DNA of 64,000 bases from Taeniopygia guttata (GCF_048771995.1 NC_133026.1:59335001-59399000), one strand, 5' to 3'. Numbered from the stretch's first letter, positions 29,301 through 44,300 are shown. Notes: generated by a model from the sequence alone, not told the origin. Made by a program: numbers and translations.

Positions 29301-32300
29301 AAAAATTTAAACAATTCCTAGGCAGCCTGCTCATACTTCTGTTTTTTATGTTCATCACAGCAACTTTGTGATGAAGTACCAGACTTTGTAGAAGAGCCTC
29401 AAGTAGGAGCTCCAGACCCTACATATACTTTTATAACCCCTTAACAAGCTCACAGATTTTAGCTACAGCACTGACAAAATCTTATTGCTCAATTAACTTG
29501 CTGAACAGCTTTGTATTGGAGGTTAAACAGCAAGCCTGCTCTCTCAGCAAATTTCAATGCTTGCCAAATAGTTCTCATCACTACATTCTAGACAAGCTGA
29601 AGCCTATGAACAAAGACATATATACAAAGATACATATCTAGCATTCCTCTTCTGTTTGCTTTTTATTTTTAAATTAAAGATCAAAGCATTCATGGAAAGC
29701 AAAACAGAGTTAAAAAGAAAACTCTTATTTCTTGATAAGAGGAAATGCAATCTGGCCCAAGGCAGAATGCACAGAACTACTGACATCTAAGCCAACTATG
29801 ATCTATTCTTCAAAGCAGGACAAAATGCTTTAGGAGCTCATGTAGTACATAAAACCCTGCATCAGGGCTAAACCATTCCCATAGCTACTAACTTGTACAG
29901 TACATCTCAATAAATACAAAGTCAAACCAGTGAGACTAACTTGCTTTGTGTACTCAAACATGTAAATGTTCATAAAAATATGCTATTTAAAATAGAGCTT
30001 CAGCAGATGTAACCAATGAGATTTTCACCCTCCTGGCTTGGTAACTGTGGTCAGGCCCTGATTTCCTCGGCAATATAAACCTATAGACCAGTGTAGCCAG
30101 TTATAATCAGCATCTTAGCGCCCAACAGCAAATTTGACACAACTCTCCTTCACCCTCAGTTAAGAGGGTAGCTTTATTACACCAGCCATGGCATATTGCT
30201 TTTTACCTGTAAGAAAAATGCAAAGACTAAAAGGTATTTACTTTGTAAATTCACAGAAGTCTAGCAGGGCACAGAGGAAGTCGTCTGGTGACTCAGCTGG
30301 GAGTGCCTGATGCATTCAGAAGGCAAGCTGCAGTTTAAAATTCAGGGCTGAGGTCTGTTCAAGCACTACTGGAAGCAGTGAAACTGCTTATTTTCTGCCA
30401 GGCCATGGTGACTGAACTGCTCCCCTCAGACAGGGGGCAGGTGTCAGGCCATATTGGCATAGGAGAAGTGGAGTTCTGCAGTGACATGAAACGGCTCCAC
30501 CTTCATTGTGTGGGAGTCAGGATACGGAAGATGAGACTTTCATGGTTGTACTACACACTCATTGTGTTTATACATGTGGCATATGTGCAGGAGAGGGGAA
30601 GGGACAAAGACGATGCAAGAAGCTTTACTATTGCCTGCTCCTACTAGCACTACTCAACAGGTCCACATCTCCTCCATCACAGACAACACAGCACACAGAC
30701 ATGTATAAAATGTACCTGCCTGCACACACAAATGCAAACACATTACCTATTAGGGCTTCAAAGCAGTTGGCCATGGCATGGCGGAGATCTGACTCCCTGC
30801 AAAGGTCTGGACCATGAGCATAGAGCATGAATCGTTCTAGTTCCAGCTTCTGCAAAATACGTAGAAAGAGTTAAAACTTAAAAAGATGGCTTTAGAAGTA
30901 CAAGAGTACCAGTTTAGTCACTGAAGTTAAATTACACTGTCATCATGTAGCTACTAGGTTTGAAGGAACTATGAAGCTTTTCTCTATAGTTTCAGTTTAG
31001 ACACAGGCTAAAATTAAAAAATTTCCTTTGTTTATCAGAGGTAAACAACTGGAGTGTGATACCATTTAAAAACTAGAATTATCAAACCAAAAGAAGCTAA
31101 ACATAACAGTGAGGAATAGGAATTCTGGTAGACACAATCCACTGAACATCTGGCTTTTTCCTCTAAGACCATAAACAGGTGGTAGCCTCTGGGCACAGCA
31201 AGAGAAGGTTCATATTTTAATCTGCAGTGCCACCTAGCTTCCTCCTTCCTTTCAAAAGTGCATCATTAACACTCATCTGTTGCCTGAACTATAGTTCTGC
31301 TTCCCAGTCAAAATCTCAGACAGTAAGCCAGATATTTTCTATAATATATGATAATTCTGCTATAGAAATGCAGGCCAGAACTCCTAGATTCTCATTATAT
31401 ATTCTTTTTGACACAAAACCATTATTGGGATTTTTAAAGAAAAGATTTATGCATCTTGCGAGGTTTGTATGAGAACAGGCTCTTCCCAGCTGGGTGTAAG
31501 TTGCTACTGATTAATTTCCTGTTAACTTTTAACTTCATCCTCCCAGAGTATATTTAAGAGGTAAAGCTGGAGACTGAGTTGTTTGAGATGCATGGTTTAG
31601 ACATGTTTCAATTGCCAAAAAGAGTTTTCCATTTTCCATGAATGGCAGCCTGTTCACTGCTCCAGAACACTGTGAATTACGACTGACAGCGTTCCATCAC
31701 GCATTATAATGCACAGTTGAGCACTTGCTAGAGTCAATGTAAGAGTAGAATATTAATTGTTTTATATAAAATTTCAACTTCTTATACTCATCATTTGCTT
31801 CTTAGTTATGAATCGCATTACACAAGTTCAAGACACATTGAGAGGCTGAGAATTATATTAAGTGAACTGAATGCAACATGACACTACAGGGGATGAAACC
31901 AGGAAAATCATGTAAGACACGAGGAAAACTGAGAATATACAGATATCTAATATTTAGAGCTGCATCTACAATTTTTTAAATATCGCAGTAAAAATTTTCA
32001 AAAATTGTCCTTGTACAATGATAACTGTGAACAGACTTGGAAGAATATATGAGCTGTCTTGATGCAGGTTTAAAAATAGTATAATTAATTCAAATGTCAA
32101 GCAATACTGTATTTGTAAACAAGGTCCTGATATGAAATGTTTCAATCAATTCCTGCTTATCTAAATTAATAAAGAAAGACATGTAAGAAAATTCTTGTGT
32201 GCACTGCCTACCCTATGCCTCTCCTGAGAGCTGAGCAAAAAGACGGTATGTTAAAAATCCTGCAGTTTTTGCCAAAATCCCAAGCTTGGATAAGCTTGTT

Positions 32301-35300
32301 TGGGGCACTGTGTGATTACAGAGAGGAAAGCTTAAAAGTGCAACTTGAAAACTGTCAGCAGTACCACAGCAGACAGTGTGTGCACATGTGAGGCATAATC
32401 AATTATATCAGTAAGTCTCAGACTGTTTCTTAAAAAAAAAGCTAACAAAATCAATAATGAATAAGTGAATACCTACCTATTTATATACAGATTGAATCAA
32501 ATTTCTGTATCATAATACCACACACCAATATCATATATAGAAATACAAAAAGCTCTGTCATTCACAGAACTAAATTAAAGTATAAGGCATCTTAATTTTT
32601 CCTAGGAGATAACACAACTCTCCTCCAAAACCCTGTTCAATACACTGCTGAGTACTCTGACAGTCTACAGTGAACCTGAAAATGACTGCATAGGTTATGG
32701 AGCAGATGACATTTTTCCTCTCATATTTTCTACCTCCTGTTTTCATGTTCTCCCTATAAATTCTATTGGAAAGTTCTCTTATAAAGAACATGTTTATAAA
32801 TTTGATTATTTTTCTTCACCGAAGTTCTACTGTCAACATCATTACTTGTACAAATTAAAGGCAAGCATAGGCACACCTTCAACAAAGGCTACAAACTTAC
32901 CTTTATGCCTGCAAAAATCACTTTTCCCAAAAGCATGTTTGGAGAAAACACTAAGTCTCCTTTATCTTTAAAATCCACTTTCAAACTGAAAAGGGTTCCT
33001 GCACCCCCAATCTTGTACACGAAACACAGCAAAGAAAGTGATGTTCAAAGCAGGCAGCTCCCTCAAGAAACAGTCCAGGCACTCTATTCTACCCATGGAT
33101 GTCAAACACAGCGAGCTGTACCTTAGCCAGCATGGCCAGGTGTTGGTTCTGTACGATGGCAGTGCGGTACGTAGCTAATCCTCCTTCCTCCAGAGTGGGA
33201 AACAGGTAGTATAAGTGGACACTGGCAAAACAAAAAGCAAACCAGATTCTGCTAGCATTTGATTAAAGATGAACCACATACACCTGTAGAGAACTGTGCC
33301 CTTCCCTCAGACCCTAGTGGGTAATATGGGTCCCTTCCCAAAGTGGAACTCAGCTTGAAGTAAGGTAAAGATACAAACATTCAAACAATGCCCAATCTGA
33401 CCGGATAGCACTGGCAGCAGAGCAGGAAGAGTGCTGCTTCTCTGCTGGACAGCACATAATGTCTAAATCCCTATCCCAGCCTCCAGTTCCCTCATCTCAG
33501 GTTTCTGTCTATCAGCAGCAGGTTCAGCACAGCTAACACCTAGAGGATGCCGAGGAATGAAGCACAAGGGAAGCCTCAGCCTTGAGAAATGTGGTGCTGT
33601 GGGTGCACAGTGCTTTCAGGTGATGCTGCTGCCAACAGGGTATCTATCTGTCTATACATGCTTCTTAAAGCACTTTAACAGATGCTAATGGAAACAAAGA
33701 ACAGAACTCAACAGCCTGGATGCATCAAATGTGTGAAGTCATTATTCCACAAACAAGAAAAAAAAAAAAAAAGGAAAAATCACAGGCTTTTAACATCCTT
33801 TAATGGTATTTGCCATCATGCTAGCAAGGTACTTCATAAAAGAGAAACAAAACAAAAAAAGTAATTCACTGATCCCATCAAGATCTGAGTAATGAATAAC
33901 TGATTTTGTATACTTTCATGACTATCTAATGCATGTCAAAAAAAGTTAACACATAGAGGGTTTTCAACATTCCCCAATTAAGGCACTGTATGGAATTATG
34001 GAATTATTTTAATAATTATTAAAATATTTTATTAAGCCAGTACACAAGGAGAAAAATGCAGATGGATGCAAGATTATTTAAGGACAAAAACTGCTATAAA
34101 ACTTAGAGGCAATCCAATCAAGCATCGTAATTCACAACAGCAGACACCTGAAGTTGAGATAGGCAGAAAAAAAAGTCATACTTAAAAAGGTGCTTACATG
34201 CTCTATTGAACAAAAATGGAGCTCATTTTTTTTTTCTGAAGCGAGACAAAAGTTAGCTCAGAAGGTGAACTGATGGTTGATGAACAATGACAATGAAAAA
34301 TGCAAGACATTTTAATCAGCAAGTCTTCCATCTTATCAGCCTGTACTGTTGTATCAGAGAAAAGGCCATGAGTTTTAAGGGCAGTGGAGACCTTTACAGG
34401 CTAATAGTTTTTAATATTATGTAGCTAATGGCTAACAGAGAACAGAGATATAAAGGCAGCTTTGTTGTTCATGTAACAAACTGGCTTAAAAAAGCAAATT
34501 AGCAGTAAACAAGACTACACCTCTATTAAAAACAGTAGAACAAAGCAGGTGAAAATAGATTATATTCTTTATATTGTGCAACTGTTTGCCTCTAGTAAGG
34601 TAAGGTAGAACAATGGAGGTAACTAATAATGTGCCAGTATTTTTCACTGATTTCAGAACACAGGCCAGAACTGGAGCAATTTTTGATGAACCATGGGTAT
34701 TTTCATTACTTTTGAATAGATTGCGTTTGTGCTTAACTATTTAAGTTGTTATGGAAGCTACTGCCCTAATTACTGGAAATACAAGAACTGCAACACATTC
34801 AACATTACCCATAAATGCTTCTCCCTCGCAACTAGACAAAAAAGAACCCATGGAAACAAAATAGCATGCTAGGAAAAAAATCTTTCCTTTAAAAAATGGG
34901 TATAAAGTTCAACTTGTCTATAGCTGAATAATCTCTAACCCAAATCCATTTAAAATTGCATGCCATGAAACAGAAACTCTTAACTTTTATTTTGTAATCT
35001 TTCTTGTTTTATCATGACCACTGGAAGAATTATCAAGAGAGTCGGTGTGCAGGTCTAAATATCAGGCAGGACTGCAAATATACACAATGAAAATAGACAA
35101 ATATACACAATGAAAGTAGACACTGGAAAGTTCAATAAACACAACACTATAATAGTAAAATACAAAGGTGAGAACTGTCGAAGAATTCCCCATTTACCTT
35201 GTTAAGAACTCCACCACAGCATCTCCCAGAAATTCTAAACGCTCATTGTGGTTAATTCTGAAAAAGGCATTTTAAAGTTCACCATAACCTAAGTAACACA

Positions 35301-38300
35301 TACTGGTTATTGACACAACACAATTAAAACAGAGAAAAATCAGAGTTGATTGCTAATCAGTCACGATACTAATTTTTGCAACCTCCCACACCCTCTCTGG
35401 ATTATAATTCTTTCCAAAACAGAGTAATAACTATGTGAATCATGAAACTCAGGACTGACACCACCACCTTCAAAATTTCTGTATATTCTGTTCTGAGCTT
35501 TCCAGAGCTTCACAAAATAGGAAAAGGAAACAGGACTGCTGCCTAGCACTGATGTCAGGTTTCTCTGTCCATCAGAGGGCACCAGATGATTGAAACAAAC
35601 AGTCTGTTCCAAGCCTTGTGCATGACACTAGGGAGCCCTACCTAATTAACATCAACAACTGCAGGGCAGGATGACCCTGCAGCAGATCGTTGCTACGGCA
35701 GAGGAAATAGGAACTTGGATTTTTCATAGCACCTTTAAAGGCCTTGTTTTCTGTAACTTCCTCCGAGCTCGAAAGAAAAAATGGCTGTACCAGGAGATGC
35801 ATCCAAAGATGCCATTAAGTTATTAGAATCTTTTATTTCCTGTTTTCTTTCATCACTGCTCCTGATTTGCCTTTGTTTTGCAAGAAGTCTCATTTCCTTC
35901 AAGCTGTCTGCCTGCTTATATTCAATACATACAAATTTCTGCTCTAGACAAAATAAGTAAGCAGCACCATTTTGATTTCACACATGATTGTAACAGAATC
36001 AAGGCCATTGCCACAGGACTTTTTTTTTTTTTTTTTTAATCTAGAAGATCCTTGTCAAGTGTTTGGCAGCTTTTATTGTAATTTTCACTCCCCCAACAAT
36101 TACAGAATTAGTGTAATTTTTGAAATTGCAGGCCTTTGTTATGAGCTGAAAGAATTCAAGTACCTCTGCTGTACAAAACAGTAATCTGTGACAAATCTAC
36201 AACTCTGTGTATCAACATAACTGAATACACAACTCTCTCAGAAATGGGACTTTACATTTTTGTGTTATTTCATAAGAATTAATGTAATTTAGCCTTAGCT
36301 ATCTTTAGAGGACTCAAATAAGCTTGAAGAGAAAAGGGCATGGTCTAGCTGAAATAGCATTGAGGGAACAGTGCAACAATAATTTATGCAGAATTAAATT
36401 TCTCCTATTCCCAAGCTTCTTTCAAAATTATGGCTCTTGAATGGTCCAGCTACAGCACTAGCTAAAATACACACTGCCATCTAGTTCATGCATTTAAGAG
36501 ATTTCACATGCAACTGTTTCTTGCATTAGCTTTGTTTATTCAACTTCAGCTCAATATGGTGCCTGTGGCTGTAAACCACATCTTAAAATATATTTATACT
36601 CACAGAATTCTTAGTGGGCATTTACGGATTATTGCATTAAAACATTAATGGGTTTTGCATCTGTCTTTAAATTGGAACAGTAAATCAGCAAAGCCCATGT
36701 TCAGCACCACACTTGTATTAACAAGGTGCCATGCCAGGAAAGTGCTACTGTGAGAAAACAGTAAAACTGGATGAAGAATCCAATTTATAGCACTGATAAC
36801 AACAACAAATCTTATTTTTTATTCTGCAGAAAACAAAAAGGTAGCCTTTTAGTCCTCCTCATTTCAAGGATCTACAAAAATGATAGTTATCTGTTAAAAC
36901 CTTCCTCAGACGTTTTCTGCAGGCATGACCAAATATTTACTATGTCACTGCTAATGGAGGTTCAGCACACCTTCGTAATATAAAAATCAATTCAAAATAA
37001 CTTTTCACTTAAACTATTTGCCAAAGCTGTTGCTGACAGTAAGTTGGTTGTTTCTATTAAATATCTCCCTCTGCGGCAGCTTTCCTACTTTCAAACAACT
37101 ATTTTCATTACCTGGAAGGAGCTGGATCATCCTGTCCCAAACGGGACATAATATTTATCAGGGTGTTTATCCCTAAAAACATAAACAATGCACTATTAAG
37201 TAAACAGGCACTAATTCACTTTGAATAAATGTAGAAAACAATTACTCAAAATGTTACTCTGTAATTGCTGTACACAAGGTTATCCTGTCATTTACATGGC
37301 TCATTACATAAAATATAATCCTTACCAATGCTCTCTGCCTAACTGACCAAAGTCCCATTACAACACTATTGAATTTTTGCATTCAGGGAGCCAGATAAAT
37401 ACCACCTTTGCATGAAAAGGACATTCTAAACATTACATAAGCAACAAACAATTTACTTCATTATCACTGAATATACTTAAAAGGGATGAGGAATATTTTG
37501 CAGCAGACAGACTACATGTTCATATTAGTAAGATGCATTTACAAAATATATTCCAGATCGTTCACCATGTGGAGCAGCAAATTAAGAAAACAGTACTTGC
37601 CAAAAATCTAAGCAAATACATCCTCCCATTTATTACCCTTCCTTGTTCTCAGTTCTTTACTTACTGACTAATTTGCAAAATCAAGTCTTTTAGAAAGACC
37701 TCACTGGTGTCTGCATATAATAATTTAAATTCTCCACTGAAGACATCTCTCAAAAGAACAATGGCCAAAGAAATGATAAAGGAACAAAGGGTGTTCTTAC
37801 TGATTAAGTATGTGGTAAGAGAAAAATGTTAGCGGTATAAATAGCATACCTTTTTTTCTCATGTGTATATGGTGAACTTTTCTATCTCCATACTTGGGCT
37901 GTCGAATCCCACAGTTGGATAAGGAATTTCTGGCATGATCCGGATTCATCCCAAAGTTTAAATGATGGCTTGGGTGAGTCATGGCAAGCTATAGTGTAAC
38001 ACATGCAGGGAAAAAAAAGGGTTAAATGCATTTTTGCAAATGAATGAAAAACATCTTAGACTGGTAGCTAGTAAGAGTTATTTTTCAGTTTGAAGAAAGG
38101 TTACAAAGTGATTCAGTCAATCAGGAACTTGGTTCCAGCAATTTAAATGTAGGGTGAGCTATTTCAGACGTCAGAAAGAAGCAACATTTATGCTCAATCA
38201 TCAATTTAACTAATTAGCTTTCATAATTTTTTCTTTAAAGAAAAATTAGTTTAGAAGAGAAAAAGCATGAACTGTCGATTTGCCTTAAGACTTCTGCTTA

Positions 38301-41300
38301 CCAGCTTTGCTGACCTGATTTCAATACATTTACCTATTTAGAAATATATTCACTCTAACACTGTCGGAACCCCGGCCTGGTTCAGGGGTTCCGTGCGGTG
38401 GTAAAGTCTCTCCTCTAACTCGTACTTCTAAAGAAAACTCTGCAGCCTCTTGTTGTTTGGTCACAAGGCAGTTTATTGCAAGTTATCTAAAAAATTGTCT
38501 TCTCAGGCTGCGGCTGTTTGCTCAGCAGCTCAGGCAGAGGCACACACACCCCTGACATCCTCTCTGTCTGGTGTCTTCTTCTTCTCTCTCCCCGCCCAGG
38601 GCTGCTGCTATCTTTTATATGGTACATTACATGTTAAATGTTTACAGTTTCTCCCCAATACCTACTACCTATATTAAATGGTGCTTTTCTATTCTAAACT
38701 AATCCATAAGTGCCAACATCATCAAGAACATGGAGGTAAGGAAGAAGAAAGAGGAGAAACAGGACTGGCCTACATTTCTCCATCTTAAAACCTCTGACCC
38801 CCATGTACAAAGTAAAAACCTCCCTGTACAGGTGTTAAACCCCCCTTGTACAATACTAAAAAATTCTTCCCTCTACTTTGTAACTACTTCTACTATAATA
38901 TCTAAACTTTTGTGACTTCTTGTTCCACCTTCAAAGTTGATAATAAATTCCATGGCTCAAACTCAAAATCACAGCTGTTTCCAGCTGCCTGCCAGGGTTT
39001 CAAATGCTTCTGACCAGGGCCTGGAACCTCCAAAAATGTCTGAGGGACATTTTGAGTTCCAACATAACACTGAACTATAAATATTCATATTAAAAAAATA
39101 AGCAATTAAAAGAGCCTCTCAACCACCCACATTTACATTACTTAAGTATCTATAAAACTCTCCTAGCTCAAAAAATGAAACAACAACAAATACATTATTA
39201 TTGGCAAAGTTAATCACAGAAGAACTCTTTCCCTCTTGACTACAGAGGACTTATTCTTCAAATGGAACAGGAATGACACAATTGGTCCTCTGTATTACCT
39301 TTGTACAACCAAGGATTACTAAAAGATTACTGTGCTGCTGACACCACCGTTGCAGAAATCGCAGCAGTAAATAAAACTACAGCTTGTTTTTCAGAACCCC
39401 ATCCTGCAAACTCATACCTTTTCTCCTTCTTTACACATACACAGATCAAAATACTGTGCTTGTATCAAAGTATCTGCACAGAAAACGTGTGTAGAAAAAA
39501 GAGGAAACACTGGAAAATGCAACCTGCAGAAAGTTACTTCTTGCCCACATGCAGGACTGGTGCTGCAGACTGTGAGCAAAGACATTCAGTAATTCACTCA
39601 AATACTGTCTGTTGCTTTCTAAGCATAAAACTTGGATAAAATTATATTTAATCAACAATAAGAACTTTCTCCAAGTCTTTTTTAATTCCTTGATAATCTT
39701 ACTAAGTTTGTTGTAATTGCACATTCTCAAATTCTGCTCCATCTGCATTAGATGACACATTACAGCTTTTCTGAACAGATAATTCAGTGTAATCTTTTTT
39801 TAACCTGCTTGTACTTTAAAAAGAATATACCATGATAAAATAGGTAACAATCAATGCAGAATTATACATCTAACATTGCCTATGCTCAAGCAGATTACTG
39901 ATACTATATACATTTTTAAAAAGCTCTTCCTGTTATGGAAAATTGCTTTTAAGTTTTAAATAAATGAGTGTAGGGACAAAGCATTAAACAGCACATTTGT
40001 TATAACCAAACATGACTTGAGTTTTATGCTCTCATCTCTTTTTGATTAGAATTTCCTTGTTGGTTTGTGTGTTTGGCCTCAACATTTTGAAAGTTTCCAT
40101 CACTGCATTTTAATCTTTGACATTAAAACAAAGACAACCTGCCAACAACCAATTCCTAGAAAATGCTCAATAGTTAATGTAACTTGCAGTAGGAAAAGGC
40201 CTGGAAAACAAATCCTAGAAACCAGAAAAGCTGTGAGAAAAGACATTTCCTTAAAATAATTTGGGAGTAAAATCTGTAAAGAAATACAAAAACTGCCATG
40301 TTTTGAATTTAGTTCAGTCATTGGAGAGAGATGACACTTACTTTAGAAGGAAGTTCTGAACAGAAGTCCCCATTTTCCTTCAGTAAATTCAGAAAAAGTC
40401 TAAGAGGAAAGGGGCCACCATGCAAGGTATCAGCCACAGATGTAATCAGTTACAAATATGCACTAACATAAAAGGCTGGTTATGTGACATGGATGCATCT
40501 AAAACAAGTAAGAACTTCTCTCCAGTTCCTGCTCTTTCTTGTTAATAAAAAAAATTTCATCATGTGCTTGGAGAAATCAAGAGCTAAAGAAGTTTGCAAA
40601 TTTCTATTCACTAGCTACAAATGCAAAAAAAAAAAAAAAAAAAAAAAGGCAATGTTTTAACTATTCTCTTTTGGAACAACTTGCTATAAAAATAAGAAGC
40701 AGGGCACTTATATACACTCATATGCAGAATAACACTGTATTCTCTATAAATACCTAAAAAAAGGAACTTACCCAGAAATAAGTACTTGACAGTCTTTTCA
40801 GTAACTGCATTTTTGTCTTGCTACACATTACAAGCAAATCCAGATCTACCATGGCAGCAAAGGTAGGTGTAATGGCTACGTGAACAACAGATATCTCTAT
40901 TTAGAAGTCTCTTGGGAAAACTGAAACTTTTGAAAGATCTGCAGTACAAGTAATCTGGTCCATCCAAGTTGTGGCAATGCTGTGCCTTTCAGCACCATGG
41001 ATGAACTCAGTAATATCATGGAGAGAAACTAACAAGATGTTGGGGTTTTCTTTTCATATCTTACCTGCAGTAAGCACCTATCTCTAAAAGTGTAGCCTAT
41101 CAATTTGTCCAGGTGCATCAGACACTGATGGTAACGGACATGATGGGTGAGGACAGGAAGCATCATTGCATGCTGAAAAAACAAATGCAATAAGCAAAAT
41201 CATTCAACTTTAGTGTACAGAGAGTTCAGTTGACTGAGTTAAAAATACAAACACTTCCCAATTGTTACAACATCTAGTTTACTGTTTTGATTTAAATGTG

Positions 41301-44300
41301 GGAAAAAAAAAACAGTTTCCCACGCTTCACTTATCAAAGCACTTATTTAGTCATATGTTTTTATCTCCACAGCCCTACTCAGACTAAAGGAATAAATACA
41401 TAAACCCAATCTTCAGCTTAAGCAACTTAAGTAACAGGAAATTCAAGAACCTATGACTGAATACAATGCTATATGTTTGTACCTTTTCATTTAACACCCT
41501 GCTTCAAAAATGGAGAAGCACCACTTCTCCTCTGCCTCAATACATTAAGGAAGAAGCACTTTATACCACTTTAGCTTGCTTTCACCAAACAACAGTAGGC
41601 ACTCAATTTTCAAGCACAGTACCTCACTTCCTCTTGAGGAAGAGTTATGCGATTTTTGAAATGCTGTAGTCTGGCACATTTAATGTGCTAAAAAATACCA
41701 GAAAGGTTGCTGTTTGTGTAAGACACAGACAATGTTTTTCTGTTAGGGAAAAAGTCAATAAAATTGAAAAAAAACAACAACTCTATTTTATAACAATGGC
41801 AGTCCCCCTCTCTCAGTGTTTCAAAGGAATTCTCCACTAATATTGATTTCAGACGCATCTGGGTTGAAATAAGCAATTAGTATAACTTATCAGTAGAGTA
41901 GTATAGCAAGCATGATAACAACATCACAATTTTTGTGTAAGAATGACGAGAGAAACAGGAGAAATACAGAATTTGAAGACTTTTATGCATGTGAGCATTT
42001 GTGAACTAGTTTTTTCCAATTGTTCCTATTACTGACATGACATGAATATATTCAAAATAAAGGCGTGTTTTAAGGGCATTAAAATCTGAGGGTTGTCACA
42101 ATTAATTCAGAAAAAGGATTGTGCGTGATTAGAGAAAATGAGTGTATAGCATGGAGAGAAGCAAGAAAAACAAGCACACAAAGTAAATTATGTATAATTT
42201 ACAGAATAAATGCTGTTACAGATTTCTGCAGGACACTAACAACAGAACAGCAGAAAATACAAACTGGTGAATGTTACAAGATCAAAACTTAAGACTAACT
42301 AACGGCAAGACTTTCTGTTTAAGTAAAAGACCATGAAATTCCTGACAACTGAACACAGGGCTGAAAGGTAATCACAGAACCATTTAGATTGATAAAGACC
42401 CTTAAGATGATTGAGTCCAACTGCTAAAATAACACTGTAACTCCACCAACTAAATCATGCCCCACAGACCTTTATAAATACCTTCAGGGATGGTGACTGC
42501 ACCACTTTCCTGGGCAACCTGTTACAATGCTTGATCTCCTTATCTGCAAAGAATTTATTCCTAATATCCAATCTTAAACCTCCTTGGTACAACTTGAGAC
42601 CATTTCCTTTTGTTCTGTCACTTGCTGCCTGGGAGAATACACCATCTCCCACCTGGCTACAGCCTCCTTTCAGGCAGTTGTGGAGAGTGATTTGGTCTCC
42701 CTTGAACCTCCTTTTATCCAGGCTAAACACCTTCGGTTAATTCTCACCAGACTTCTGCTCCAGACCCTTCATCAGCCCCAGTACCCTTCTCTGGACACAC
42801 TGCAGGTCCCTCAATGTCCGTCTTGTATTAAGGAACCCAGAACTGGACACAAGATTCAAGGTGCAGCCTCACCAGTGCTGAGTACAAGGGGACAATCTCT
42901 GTCCTGCTCCTGCTGGCCACACTATAGCTGATACAGGCCAGGATGCCTTGGCCTTTCTGGCCACTTGGACACATGCTGGCTCATGTACAGCCAGCTGTTG
43001 ACTAGGAACTCTTCCCCGGTCCTTTTCTCTCAGATGAAATAATCAGATAGTATGCAAGAAAAAGACTTCCTGGGTCTCCAAATGGCAGAGAAATATAAAA
43101 CCGCTCTAAGCAAAATCAGGAAGTGTTATTAGGAAATTTTATTTTCTTGCCATATCACTCATTTACAGTTTTTTTGGAGTATTTTTAAGAATATCCCTTT
43201 TATCTCCATATAAACTGTACAGGTGTGCTTCTTATGTGTTCCTTTATGGAAGGAATTAATTGAAAAACACCAAAACAACCAAACCTGAAACTGTTTCACA
43301 GGACAACTGTGCTTCCCTGCCTCTACAGTCCACTGTACTAGACAGAAGATTCTCCTCAAGCAACGTTTAACATACTTTACACCAATACATACATGTGTCC
43401 CTGCATTTGAAGACTGAGATACCAAGTTTCAGACTTTTATGATCTGTGGTACAGTGAAAAAAGAATTGACAGACCCCTGGGAGCACACAGAAAGATTTTA
43501 ATCTGACTCTTGAATTTATATTGACAAAATGCTGCTTTCCAGGCACTAACTATTTGATCGATTGATTGATTGGTTCAATCAACATCCGCCATCTTGGACT
43601 GTGGCTATTCAATGTTTCTGATGTTTTATGTATTTATCTCTGTAGAAGAGATATTTTTAAAATATGTATGGTATCAAATATTTTGCATGTCCTTTTCTTG
43701 CTGCAGCGAGCACAGCAAGGCAGAGACTCTTAAGTGCCCTCATCCTCCTGGACAGCAAGTGCTCCTGACCTGAAGCTACTAAGCGGAAGCAGGTGAGTTG
43801 AAATATTTTAGAATGTGTGAACTGCTGAACACTCTACACTGCTGTTGAGGGTTCACCAGCAACAATGGTGTGGGTGGAAAGGGGGAACAGAAGTGGTTGT
43901 CTTCTCAGCATGGCCAGATACTGCCACACAGTGTATTAAGTGTTGCCTAGCTCAGTGGCCAAGTACTGCACTGGATATACTGGGTAACTTCAAGTGAGCC
44001 TGTCAGAACTCACACATTTTACACTTTCTTTGAACATTCCAATCACCATTTTTCCTCCCCTTTCAAGCAGTTCATTTCTCAGACAGCAAAGACCAGTGTC
44101 ATTAAGGCTACATGGAACTCAGAGCAAGTATAAGTGATCACAAGTGACTTAAAAGAGTTTCAATCTTCTAAACTGCAATGCTTTTAAAAGCAGTAATTTT
44201 AAATCACTGCACTTGAGCTCTGCCCCCAGAGCTGATTTATGCATATTTAGTTTTAGTCTTCTTTAATGTGGAAAAAAGCATGTAGCAACAGCAGCAATCT

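Larger units (their letters stand above)
27837..37111. other. DROSHA introns spanning RNase IIIa exons k to n (four introns)
   Basis: The introns are 27837-30746, 30850-33121, 33222-35197 and 35258-37111. They are unique AT-rich sequence with a 23-bp tandem duplication at 35075-35120 and a T18 run at 36020-36037. I recognise no transposon or RNA gene in them. Confidence 0.75.
38362..39064 (-). mobile_element. Solo endogenous-retrovirus LTR, 703 bp, same orientation as DROSHA
   Basis: The boundaries are exact. The element starts TGTCGGAAC and ends GTTCCAACA, which are inverted termini, and is flanked by a perfect 6-bp direct repeat TAACAC (38356-38361 and 39065-39070). On the minus strand it has a TATA-like box (atataaaaga at 38611-38620) followed by an AATAAA (38472-38477), giving a U3-R-U5 order. 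No internal viral genes remain, so it is a recombined solo LTR. A 6-bp duplication fits the ERVK/beta-like class, which is an inference. The intact ends and duplication suggest a fairly recent insertion. Confidence 0.93.
37989..41064. other. DROSHA intron h-i (3.1 kb), with solo LTR and candidate cassette exon
   Basis: This intron contains the solo LTR at 38362-39064, an A23 run at 40625-40647, and a 58-nt segment at 40342-40399 flanked by strong splice-site matches. The rest is unique sequence. Confidence 0.8.

Noticed and set aside
42455..42931. Open frames on both strands (91-115 codons)
   Set aside because: They are fragments of the minus-strand CR1 element, not host genes.
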